From contig OY781105.1 in NCBI GenBank assembly GCA_963676635.1, forward strand, positions 1,364,001-1,428,000: a stretch of DNA of 64,000 nt. The letters are read 5' to 3'. Shown piece by piece: positions 45,851-54,236 of the stretch. The notes under the pieces are model-generated. The model was not told the DNA's origin. It made no database searches and worked only from the letters and a program-made list of their open reading frames with translations. Position numbers and translations under genes: made by a program. Origin of the DNA: GCA-002708315 sp963676635 (lineage in GTDB: Bacteria; Bacteroidota; Bacteroidia; Bacteroidales; F082). The first letter of the stretch is position 1, and each line of letters begins with the position of its first letter.

Positions 45851-48800
45851 ATGAGAATTAAAGCAGGAAGTAAGTTACGCTCTTCGATAAAATCCAAACT
45901 GTTATTTTATATTTTATCTACAACTTTTATAGTCTTTGGTTTAACTTTAACATATATCGTTGTTAAGTCGAATAAAAATGCCAATGAAGATGGCAGCAAG
46001 TTTGTAACAGCAACTGCAATTGAATACGCCAATCTTGTAAAAGCAGACCTTGAGAATGATGCATCAACCTGCCGCACTCTGGCACAAACCCTCGGCAGTT
46101 TTAATGATATTTCCATTGCAGAACGTGACAAAATATCACTACAGTTTTTAAAAGAAATTCTCAGAAACAATCCTCATTTTGTATCCATCTGGGTCAGCTG
46201 GGAATTAAACGCCATTGATCCTGATTTCAAGGAGGTGAACGGTCGCATCCGCCATAACTACTATCGTCAGAATGGAAAAGAACACCATATCAGAGAAGTG
46301 ATGGATGTTGGCAAATTTGATATCGGAGGTGTATATTATAATATCAAGAACAACCCACGCGAAGTGCTTACCGACCCTTATTTCTATTCCTATACCAATG
46401 ATGCAAGCAACCAAATTCTGGAAGCAAGTATTGCCATACCAATTATGAAAAATGGTGAGTTTATCGGTTTGGCCGGAGCCGATATTGACATGGAGAGGTT
46501 TCACAATATTATAGAAAATATCAAGCCTTTTAAAGACAGCTATTCTGTTATGGTCAGCCACACAGGTAAGATTGTTTCTCATCCCGATAAAAACATGGTC
46601 GACAAATCTGTTTTTGATACAAAAGAGGGATTGACTACTGCCATTGACCTGAAAGAAGCAGTTGCTGGAGGCGATAGTTTTGTTTTTACCGAAACCTCTT
46701 CAGATAACAGAGAATTATTTATAAGCTCTGCTTCATTTAAAATCGGGAATACAAACGATTCATGGTATATTGCCATAATAGTACCCACCGACACTATTCT
46801 TGAAAAAGCCAACCAAAATATTCTTTTTTCAATTATTGCTGGCATTACCGGACTATTGTTACTAGGTATTATTATATGGATTGTTGCCAGAACAATAACA
46901 CGCCCGCTTACAAAAACTACAGCCATCCTCAACCAATTGTCTACTGGCGATCTTGAGAATATCAACTCTTTTACTGTTAACACTCATGATGAGCTTTCCG
47001 AGATGGCTGGTGCCCTTCAAACACTTGCCAGTTCCATGAAAAAAAGTGCGGAGTTTGCCACAGACATAGGCAAAGGAAATATGAGCTTCAAATATAAACC
47101 TCTGGGAAAAAATGATGTACTAGGCAACTCTTTAATTCAAATGAGGGAGAATCTTATCAAACTTCAGAATGTCAATAATAAAAACCAGTGGATGCAAAGC
47201 TCTCTCGTAAAAATTAGTGAGCTGCTACAGGGGGAGAAATCTGTTGGTGAGCTGGGTGACCAGATTCTAAGTGCCCTTGCGGAGATACTCAATATCCAGA
47301 TTGCTGCTATTTTCTTTAATAATGAAGACAAACTCGAGCTTACCAGCTCTTACTCATACAACATTAGAAAAGGTAACTCCAACCAGTTTAAATATGGTGA
47401 AGGCCTTGTAGGGCAAGCTGCCCGTGAGCAAAAAACATTGTTATTTACTGATATTCCCGACGATTATATTTCTATTAAATCCGGACTGGGTGAGGTTACT
47501 CCGAAGTCTATTGTTGTGCTTCCTCTTGTGTATAACAGGCAGGTGATTGCTGTTATTGAAATGGGGTCTGTTAATGAGTTCTCTGAAGAAAAGATGAAGT
47601 TTATCAAAAGTATCTCCGAAAATATTGCATTGGCTTTCAGTACTATTGAAGCCCGCAGTGAGATGGAAGTACTGCTTAGCAAAACACAAGAGCAGGCTGA
47701 AGAGCTGCGTGCCCAGCATGAGGAGCTTGTCAGATCCAACAAGGAACTGGAGGAACAGACTAATGCCCTTAAGGTGTCGGAAGAGGAACTTCAGCAGCAG
47801 CAGGAAGAGCTAAGGGTAACCAACGAAGAGCTGGAGGAAAAAACAAAATCTCTGGAAAACCAGAAAGTAGATATCAGCAATAAAAATCTTGAACTGGAAA
47901 ATATACGCAAGAATCTTGAACAGAAAGCCAAAGAGCTGGAAACAGCCTCTAAATATAAGTCGGAGTTCCTTGCTAATATGTCGCATGAGCTACGTACCCC
48001 ACTCAATAGTCTGCTTATCCTCAGTGGCAGCCTTATGGAAAATGATGAGGGTAATCTTAACGAAGAGCAGATTGAATCAGCTGGTATCATCTATAAAAGC
48101 GGTAACGACCTGCTAAATATGATAAATGATATTCTGGATCTGTCGAAAATAGAATCCGGTAAGATGAGTGTCAACATTGAAGATGTAAGCATTCAGGATA
48201 TTGCCGATAATATGATGGCTTATTTCAAACAAGGAGCAGCACAAAAAAAGCTGCAGCTCAAACTTAATGTAAGTCCGAAACTGCCACAGACTATATCAAC
48301 AGACCAGCAAAAGATTGAGCAGATTATCAAAAACTTTATGTCGAACGCCCTTAAGTTCACTGAAAATGGTAGTATTACGATCGATTTTAGCGAGGAAAAC
48401 GATAATAATAACAATCTTATTAATATCAGCGTTATAGATACAGGCATCGGCATTGCCGAAGACAAACAGTTAGCGATATTCGAAGCCTTCCAGCAAGCCG
48501 ACGGCAGTATCTCCCGTAAGTTTGGTGGTACCGGACTAGGTCTCTCTATCTCCAGGGAACTTTCTAAGCTTCTGGGTGGTAAAATATCACTAAAAAGTGA
48601 ACCCGGCGAAGGGTCTGTATTCTCAATTACTTTACCTATCAGCAACTCCGGTAGCAGTAACAGCAACTCTGGCAACACTAACAGCAAAAAGGCAAAACCC
48701 ACTAAAGCAAATCCCGTAAAGGATGATAAAATCAGTAATCATAAAATTACAGAGCAACCCATAAGTGCAATCGAGAAAATTAGTTTTATTGATGATGATC

Positions 48801-49990
48801 TCGATAATATTAAAAAAGGCGACCAGGTGATACTTATCATAGAAGATGACGCCTCTTTTGCAAAAATTCTGTACAAACAATGTAATTCGCGGGGCTTTAA
48901 ATGCGTGGCATCACCCACTGGAGAACATGGCTTTAAGCTGGCTGTAAGCCTTGTACCTAACGCCATTATTCTCGATATTAAGCTACCCGGTATAGATGGA
49001 TGGAGGGTGCTGGATCTCCTTAAAGAGAATCCATCAACACGCCATATCCCTGTACATATAATGTCGGGCGATGAAGAAACAATAACGGCATCCACAAAAG
49101 GAGCTATCGGTTATCTCACTAAGCCTATCAATAAAAAACAACTTGAAGGTGCTTTTGGCAAAATTGAAACTTTTATTAACAAAGACAGCGGCCGGCTGCT
49201 TCTTGTTGAAGATGATGAAAATCTGCGCAAATCAATTAAAATTCTTGTTGGTGATAAAAATGTTGACATCATCGATGCTGCTACCGGTAAGGATGCAATA
49301 AAGCTACTTAACGAAGATAAATTCGATTGTATGATTCTTGATCTGGGGCTCTCAGACATGACTGGTTTTGAGCTTATTGAAAAAATCAATAAATTGAATA
49401 TTCACAAACCGCCTATTATCGTTTACACGGGAAAAGACCTTACCAAAGAAGAAAATGATACACTTCAGAAATATGCAGAGTCTATTATAATAAAAGGTGT
49501 AAAATCGGAAGAAAGACTACTGGATGAAACATCGCTGTTTATGCATAGTGTAATATCTGAAATGCCCGATAAACAACAGTCGCTTATAAAAAAAATGCAT
49601 AGCACTGATGATGTCTTTAAAGATAAACGCGTGCTTATTGTGGATGATGATATGAGAAATATATTCGCTCTCACGAAAGTGCTTAAAACTAATAAGCTTA
49701 AAGTTGAAAGGGCCGAAAATGGCAAGACTGCCGTTGATATCGTGAAAAACAGTAAGCCATTCGATGTTATCCTTATGGATATTATGATGCCGGAAATGGA
49801 CGGATATACTGCTATTAAAGAGATCAGAAAAATACAGGGGCAAAAGAAAGTGCCTATTATTGCGCTCACTGCCAAAGCAATGAAAGAAGACCGACAGAAA
49901 TGTATTGATGCAGGCGCAAACGATTATATGGCAAAGCCTATTGTTGTTGAAAAACTTTTATCTTTGTTAAGAGTTTGGTTATATAAATAA
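45851..49990 (+). CDS. Membrane hybrid histidine kinase: Cache, HAMP, GAF, HisKA-HATPase and three receivers
   Basis: The 1379-residue protein has TM1 (~15-37), a periplasmic dCache-like sensor (~40-320; FIGLAGADIDMERF), TM2 (~322-344), HAMP (~345-400), GAF (~455-605), a long coiled coil (~605-705), HisKA with H712 in MSHELRTPLN, and HATPase (~820-940; GTGLGLSISREL). Three receiver domains follow, with Asp 1042 (ILDIKLPGIDGW), Asp 1164 (ILDLGLSDMTGF) and Asp 1310 (MDIMMPEMDGY). A Ser/Asn/Gly-rich linker lies around 940-970. The next gene is a second hybrid kinase 3 bp downstream, so the two form a likely phosphorelay operon. No DNA-binding output domain is present. Confidence 0.93.
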   Translation: MRIKAGSKLRSSIKSKLLFYILSTTFIVFGLTLTYIVVKSNKNANEDGSKFVTATAIEYANLVKADLENDASTCRTLAQTLGSFNDISIAERDKISLQFLKEILRNNPHFVSIWVSWELNAIDPDFKEVNGRIRHNYYRQNGKEHHIREVMDVGKFDIGGVYYNIKNNPREVLTDPYFYSYTNDASNQILEASIAIPIMKNGEFIGLAGADIDMERFHNIIENIKPFKDSYSVMVSHTGKIVSHPDKNMVDKSVFDTKEGLTTAIDLKEAVAGGDSFVFTETSSDNRELFISSASFKIGNTNDSWYIAIIVPTDTILEKANQNILFSIIAGITGLLLLGIIIWIVARTITRPLTKTTAILNQLSTGDLENINSFTVNTHDELSEMAGALQTLASSMKKSAEFATDIGKGNMSFKYKPLGKNDVLGNSLIQMRENLIKLQNVNNKNQWMQSSLVKISELLQGEKSVGELGDQILSALAEILNIQIAAIFFNNEDKLELTSSYSYNIRKGNSNQFKYGEGLVGQAAREQKTLLFTDIPDDYISIKSGLGEVTPKSIVVLPLVYNRQVIAVIEMGSVNEFSEEKMKFIKSISENIALAFSTIEARSEMEVLLSKTQEQAEELRAQHEELVRSNKELEEQTNALKVSEEELQQQQEELRVTNEELEEKTKSLENQKVDISNKNLELENIRKNLEQKAKELETASKYKSEFLANMSHELRTPLNSLLILSGSLMENDEGNLNEEQIESAGIIYKSGNDLLNMINDILDLSKIESGKMSVNIEDVSIQDIADNMMAYFKQGAAQKKLQLKLNVSPKLPQTISTDQQKIEQIIKNFMSNALKFTENGSITIDFSEENDNNNNLINISVIDTGIGIAEDKQLAIFEAFQQADGSISRKFGGTGLGLSISRELSKLLGGKISLKSEPGEGSVFSITLPISNSGSSNSNSGNTNSKKAKPTKANPVKDDKISNHKITEQPISAIEKISFIDDDLDNIKKGDQVILIIEDDASFAKILYKQCNSRGFKCVASPTGEHGFKLAVSLVPNAIILDIKLPGIDGWRVLDLLKENPSTRHIPVHIMSGDEETITASTKGAIGYLTKPINKKQLEGAFGKIETFINKDSGRLLLVEDDENLRKSIKILVGDKNVDIIDAATGKDAIKLLNEDKFDCMILDLGLSDMTGFELIEKINKLNIHKPPIIVYTGKDLTKEENDTLQKYAESIIIKGVKSEERLLDETSLFMHSVISEMPDKQQSLIKKMHSTDDVFKDKRVLIVDDDMRNIFALTKVLKTNKLKVERAENGKTAVDIVKNSKPFDVILMDIMMPEMDGYTAIKEIRKIQGQKKVPIIALTAKAMKEDRQKCIDAGANDYMAKPIVVEKLLSLLRVWLYK

Positions 49991-49993
49991 GGC

Positions 49994-51559
49994 ATGCTAT
50001 CAAAACCAAAAATATTAATAGTTGATGACAAGATAGAGAACCTTATATCACTGGAGGTTGTCTTGAAAAACCTTAATGTTGAGTTTATAAGAGCTCTTTC
50101 TGGTAATGAGGCTCTTACACTTACCCTTAAGCATGAGTTTGCTCTGGGTATTATTGATGTGCAGATGCCTGATATGGATGGTTTTGAAACTGTTGAACTT
50201 ATCCACGGTGACCCCGATATTAATTACTTTCCTGTTATTTTTGTTTCTGCTATCTATAAAAAAGAACATTATGTAGTAAAAGGAATAGAAACGGGTGCTG
50301 TTGATTTTATTTCCAAGCCCATAGTACCTCCCATATTACAGGGTAAAGTACGGGTTTTCCTCGATTTATATAAGCAAAAGAGGCTACTTGAGCACTCAAA
50401 TGTTGAACTTAAAATTGCCAAGGAAAAGGCCGAGAAGAAAGATCTTCTTAAATCCCTGTTCCTTGCTACCATGTCGCATGAGATACGAACACCCATGAAT
50501 GGGATAATAGGAGTTGCCGAGCTGCTAAAACAAACCCCTCTTAATGATGATCAGTTGGATTTGGTTAATATCATGTCGGTATCTGGTAATAATCTGCTAA
50601 TGATTATCAACGATATTCTTGATATTTCAAAGATAGAGGCCGGCCAAATAAAGCTTGAGCAGCGTTGCTTTAACTTATACGATATAACGCACGAGATTAC
50701 CGATCTGCTGGAGGTAAGAGCTAAGGAACAGGAAAATGAAATTAGTCTGCATATCGACAAAAACGTCCCTGAAATAATCGTAGGCGACTCCATGCGTCTC
50801 AAACAAATTATCCTTAATCTGGCTACAAATGCTGTTAAATTCACTAAAAAAGGGAAAATTGAAATATTTTTATCCTACGAGGGTGAGAAGAAAGACAGGC
50901 ACCGGATTAAGTTTAAAGTTACTGATAATGGTATCGGTATTCCGGAGGAGGATAAGGACAAACTCTTTAAGTTATTCTCACAGGTTAACCAGTCTACACA
51001 ACGTGAACACGGAGGCACCGGACTGGGTCTGGCCATTTCTAAAAACCTGGTTGAGCTGATGGACGGAGAAATTGGCGTTGATAGCAAGCCCGGTGTAGGA
51101 TCTGTTTTCTGGTTTAATGTACTGGTGGGTAAATGTGATAATACGCTGCTGGAAAGAACAAAACAGAACACATCAAAGCACACAACAAACAACAGAAATA
51201 TCAGTGTCTTGCTTGTGGAAGATAATCTTATAAACCAAAAGGTAGCCACTGGTATTATAAAGCAGCTGGGGCTTGATATTGAAATTGCTGATAATGGTAA
51301 GATAGGTCTGGAAAAGTACAAGGAAAAGACATACGATGTTATCCTGATGGATATCCAGATGCCTGTAATGGATGGTTATACTGCTACCAAAGAAATCAGA
51401 AAATGGGAAAAGGAGAATAACATCACCCCGGCAAAGATTATAGCCCTCACTGCCAATGCCTTAAAAGGCGACAAAGAAAAATGCTTCGAAATTGGTATGG
51501 ATGATTTCCTCACCAAACCTTTTAAAATTGATGATATTAGAGAAAGTTTGAAGGGTTGA
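49994..51559 (+). CDS. Soluble hybrid histidine kinase: REC-HisKA-HATPase-REC
   Basis: A 521-residue cytosolic protein. The N-terminal receiver (KILIVDDKIENL) has Asp55 in IIDVQMPDMDGF and Lys in SKPIVPP. A short coil leads to HisKA with H162 in MSHEIRTPMNG, HATPase (N box LNLATNAVKFTKKG, GTGLGLAISKNL) and a C-terminal receiver with Asp453 in MDIQMPVMDGY and LTKPF. No TM segment is seen. It starts 3 bp after the previous hybrid kinase stop, so it likely receives phosphate from one of that kinase's receivers. The stop lies at the edge of a GTTGAAGG repeat run. Confidence 0.93.
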   Translation: MLSKPKILIVDDKIENLISLEVVLKNLNVEFIRALSGNEALTLTLKHEFALGIIDVQMPDMDGFETVELIHGDPDINYFPVIFVSAIYKKEHYVVKGIETGAVDFISKPIVPPILQGKVRVFLDLYKQKRLLEHSNVELKIAKEKAEKKDLLKSLFLATMSHEIRTPMNGIIGVAELLKQTPLNDDQLDLVNIMSVSGNNLLMIINDILDISKIEAGQIKLEQRCFNLYDITHEITDLLEVRAKEQENEISLHIDKNVPEIIVGDSMRLKQIILNLATNAVKFTKKGKIEIFLSYEGEKKDRHRIKFKVTDNGIGIPEEDKDKLFKLFSQVNQSTQREHGGTGLGLAISKNLVELMDGEIGVDSKPGVGSVFWFNVLVGKCDNTLLERTKQNTSKHTTNNRNISVLLVEDNLINQKVATGIIKQLGLDIEIADNGKIGLEKYKEKTYDVILMDIQMPVMDGYTATKEIRKWEKENNITPAKIIALTANALKGDKEKCFEIGMDDFLTKPFKIDDIRESLKG

Positions 51560-51716
51560 AGGGTTGAAAGGTTGAAGGGTTGAAAGGTTGAAAAGTTGAA
51601 GGGTTGAAAAGTTCAAAGTTGGGGTGATTCATGAGAACCCGGGGGTATTTTTCATTCTTTTGGTGAATGGTGAATAGTGAATGGTGAATAGTGAATGGTG
51701 AATAGTGAGCAGAGCG
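51546..51716. repeat. Composite repeat R3, left part (interrupted by the IS element)
   Basis: GGTTGAAAGGTTGAAG-type units (51546-51610) overlap the kinase 3' end, and heptamers GTGAATR (51662-51707) follow, alternating GTGAATG and GTGAATA without any palindromic cassette. The segment ends GAGCAGAGCG at 51716, exactly where the IS256-type element begins. The matching TTTTTCTCACTTTGTCC continuation resumes at 53117. Confidence 0.85.
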
Positions 51717-51776
51717 GAGTCTGTTCAAAAAAGTGTGTCAAAAAAACAATTATAAATAGTTTAATAAATTTGACAC

Positions 51777-53024
51777 ATGGTAAATAAAAAGAAAAAGAGG
51801 GAGTCACAACTTGAAAAACTTATCCCTGACAAAGAAAAGCGTGACGAAGTAGTATTTAGGCTATATAATGGCGATCCAATTTTAGGAGATGGAGGTATTT
51901 TTACAGATATGCTTCAAACTATTGTTAATGCTGCATTAGAAGGAGAAATTGATCATAGCCTCCAAAATAAATTGCCTGGAGTCACAAATCGAAGGAATGG
52001 ACATACAAGAAAAGTTGTACGAAGTGTTGCAGGTCCTCTAGAAGTCCAAACTCCAAGAGATCGCACTGGTGATCATGAGCCAATCTTAATCAAGAAATGG
52101 GAAAGAGAATTAGGTAAAGGGTTAGATGAGATCATCCTAAGCTTATATGCTCGTGGACAATCAGTTGAAGATGTTCGACATCAATTGCGTCACCTTTATG
52201 GTATTGAGGTTAGTGCAGGAGTTATAAGTTCGGTTACAGAGCGCGTATGGTCCGAGATTATTGAATGGCAACAAAGGCCTTTATATACTTGCTATCCTAT
52301 AGTCTATTTAGATGCTATTCATTATAAAATAAGGGAAGCAGGTCATGTAACCAGCAAAGCTGTTTATACCTGTTATGGAGTAAACACTGAAGGTAAAAGG
52401 GATATATTAGGGTTGTACCTAAACGAATCAGAAAGTGCACGTAACTGGGGCTTAATTTTAGAAGACTTAAAACGAAGAGGTGTGGAAGATATCTTTTTCA
52501 TTAGTGTTGATGGTCTTGCTGGATTTACAGAAGTAATAGAAGATATTTATCCCAAAGCCATTGTACAGCGTTGTATTGTGCATATGATCCGAACATCCAC
52601 TCGTTTTGTTAGCGACAAAGATCGTAAAAAGGTATGTTCAGACTTACGAAAGATTTACACTGCAGCAACTGTTCAACAAGCCGAAATCGCCTTAGAAAGC
52701 TTTGGCCAAACCTGGGATAAGAAATACCGGGAGATCCGTCCAAAATGGGAAAAGAACTGGACTGAATTAATGGCCTTCATGGATTATGGTGAACATATCA
52801 GAAGAATGATCTATACAACGAACCCTGTTGAATCTCTTCATCGAGTCATGCGGAAAGTAACTAAGTCAAAAGGGGCATGGAGCAATGATAAAGGATTAAT
52901 TAAACAGTTGTACTTAGCACTTAAATACAATCAAAAAAGTTGGAATCGAAAAGCCTTCCACTGGAGCGCAATCCAACGAGAGCTACTGGATAAATATGGA
53001 GACAGATATGAAAAATACTTATAA
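51777..53024 (+). CDS. IS256 family (Mutator-like) transposase
   Basis: A 415-residue DDE transposase apparently intact. IS256 landmarks: an N-terminal helical DNA-binding region (FTDMLQTIVNAALEGEIDHSL, NRRNGHTRKVV), then the catalytic residues in VYLDAIHYKIRE (first Asp), ISVDGLAGF (second Asp) and TTNPVESLHR (Glu). QRCIVHMIR before the second half is also characteristic. No frameshift or stop interrupts it, so the element may still be active. It lies 37 bp inside the left terminal repeat. Confidence 0.95.
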   Translation: MVNKKKKRESQLEKLIPDKEKRDEVVFRLYNGDPILGDGGIFTDMLQTIVNAALEGEIDHSLQNKLPGVTNRRNGHTRKVVRSVAGPLEVQTPRDRTGDHEPILIKKWERELGKGLDEIILSLYARGQSVEDVRHQLRHLYGIEVSAGVISSVTERVWSEIIEWQQRPLYTCYPIVYLDAIHYKIREAGHVTSKAVYTCYGVNTEGKRDILGLYLNESESARNWGLILEDLKRRGVEDIFFISVDGLAGFTEVIEDIYPKAIVQRCIVHMIRTSTRFVSDKDRKKVCSDLRKIYTAATVQQAEIALESFGQTWDKKYREIRPKWEKNWTELMAFMDYGEHIRRMIYTTNPVESLHRVMRKVTKSKGAWSNDKGLIKQLYLALKYNQKSWNRKAFHWSAIQRELLDKYGDRYEKYL

Positions 53025-53033
53025 AAAATTAAC

Positions 53034-53084
53034 TTTGCATAGCACATCCTTTCCGCCTACGGCTCCAAGGATGTGCTATGCAAA
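53034..53084 (+). terminator. Strong hairpin at the IS 3' end
   Basis: An 18-bp perfect stem, TTTGCATAGCACATCCTT at 53034-53051 pairing with 53067-53084, encloses a 15-base loop that itself contains CCGCCTACGG. It follows the transposase stop and lies just inside the right terminal repeat; it could terminate transcription or block read-in. The following sequence is A-rich rather than T-rich on this strand. Confidence 0.75.
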
Positions 53085-53116
53085 AAAGAGAGTGACACAC
53101 TTTTTTGAACACTCCC

Positions 53117-53335
53117 TTTTTCTCACTTTGTCCCCTTGTCACTTTGTCCCCTTGTCACTTTGTCCCCTTGTCACTTTGTCCCCTTGTCACTTTGTCCCCT
53201 TGTCACTTTGTCCCCTTGTCACTTTGTCCCCTTGTCACTTTGTCCCCTTGTCACTTTGTCACCTTGTCCCCTTGTCACCTTGTCACTCTTAGTCCCCTGT
53301 CTCTAGTCCCTTGTCCCTTTTCATTTTTCATTCTT
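53117..53335. repeat. Composite repeat R3, right part: 16-bp tandem array
   Basis: After TTTTTCTC the 16-bp unit CACTTTGTCCCCTTGT is repeated perfectly eight times (53124 to ~53251), followed by variant units and an AGTCCCTTGTCCC/TTTTCATTTTTC module. The unit is a double octamer. The last bases of the array encode the C-terminus of miaA on the other strand. The high copy perfection suggests length variability. Confidence 0.92.
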
Positions 53336-54229
53336 CAACTCCCCAAAGTCCACCACATCACCAAACTCCTTCCAAGCAATGTCCTCATCTCTTCTAAACC
53401 ACGTCATCTGGCGTTTTGCATACCTTCGGGTATTTGTTTTAATCTTCTCAACAGCCTGCTCAAAAGTCATCTTACCATCCATCCATGCAAACAGTTCCTT
53501 ATACCCCACTGTATTCAATGAGTTAAGATGCTTGTTAGGATACATTCTCTCAGCTTCAGCAACAAGACCATCATCAATCATCTGGTCAACACGCTTATTA
53601 ATCCTATCCACAAGCACATCTCTGTCTACCTGCATTCCAATCCTAACAATTTTAAAATCCCGTTTCCTGGCAGTATTTTTCCTCAGCCCGCTATAAGTAG
53701 TGCCCGTCTGCATACACACTTCCACAGCACGCATCAATCGCTTAGGGTTATTAAGGTCTACCTCACCATAATAATCAGGATCCAGCTCCTTAAGGCGCTT
53801 ACGCAGATATTCGATTCCAAACCTGTTATAGGCGTCAACAACAAAATTTCGCAGGTCTGTGTCGATATCAGGCAGCTCATCGATACCATTACAAAGAGCG
53901 TTAATATACATACCCGAACCGCCGGCCATAATAACATACTCCTTATTATATAGTATATTATTCAGGATATACAGAACATCCTGCTCAAACTTATAAGCAT
54001 TATAATCCTGGTCGATATCCAGGAAACCTACCAGATGATGCTTAACATCTTTTTGTTCTTCCTTTGTAGGAGCGGCAGTGCCTATGGGGATATCTCTATA
54101 CACTTGTCGTGAGTCGGCCGAGATAACATCGGTATTTAACTGTTTAGCCAGACTAACAGCAGCAGCGGTTTTGCCCGAAGCGGTAGGTCCTGCTATTACT
54201 ATAAGGGTACCATTAAACTTTTTTTTCAT
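53321..54229 (-). CDS. miaA: tRNA dimethylallyltransferase
   Basis: MiaA isopentenylates A37 of tRNAs that read UNN codons. ATG 54229, 8 bp after the cca stop, is chosen over an upstream frame start that lies inside cca; it gives 302 residues. Motifs: P-loop VIAGPTASGKTA, ISADSRQVYRDIPIGTA, HHLVGFLDID, GGSGMYINAL, a variant LNTVGYKELFAW and YAKRQMTWFRRD. The last codons (…ELKNEK) are encoded within the composite repeat's CATTTTTCATTCTTC module, so the repeat has reached the gene's 3' end. Confidence 0.96.
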   Translation of the reverse strand: MKKKFNGTLIVIAGPTASGKTAAAVSLAKQLNTDVISADSRQVYRDIPIGTAAPTKEEQKDVKHHLVGFLDIDQDYNAYKFEQDVLYILNNILYNKEYVIMAGGSGMYINALCNGIDELPDIDTDLRNFVVDAYNRFGIEYLRKRLKELDPDYYGEVDLNNPKRLMRAVEVCMQTGTTYSGLRKNTARKRDFKIVRIGMQVDRDVLVDRINKRVDQMIDDGLVAEAERMYPNKHLNSLNTVGYKELFAWMDGKMTFEQAVEKIKTNTRRYAKRQMTWFRRDEDIAWKEFGDVVDFGELKNEK

Positions 54230-54236
54230 TAACAGA

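Larger units (their letters stand above)
51717..53114 (+). mobile_element. IS256-family insertion sequence, ~1.4 kb
   Basis: Terminal inverted repeats contain TGTTCAAAAAAGTGTGTCA (51722-51740) and its complement (53093-53111), both extended outward by GAGT with a 2-base difference. One transposase gene fills the interior and a strong hairpin follows it. The element sits inside a composite repeat: left flank ends ...GAGCAGAGCG and right flank resumes TTTTTCTCACTTTG, the usual continuation. No obvious 8-9 bp target duplication is seen; two extra C bases lie at the right boundary. Confidence 0.88.

Noticed and set aside
52996..53521. Frames with periodic LSPCHFV / PLVTLS repeats
   Set aside because: They are translations of the 16-bp tandem array and of the miaA antisense strand.
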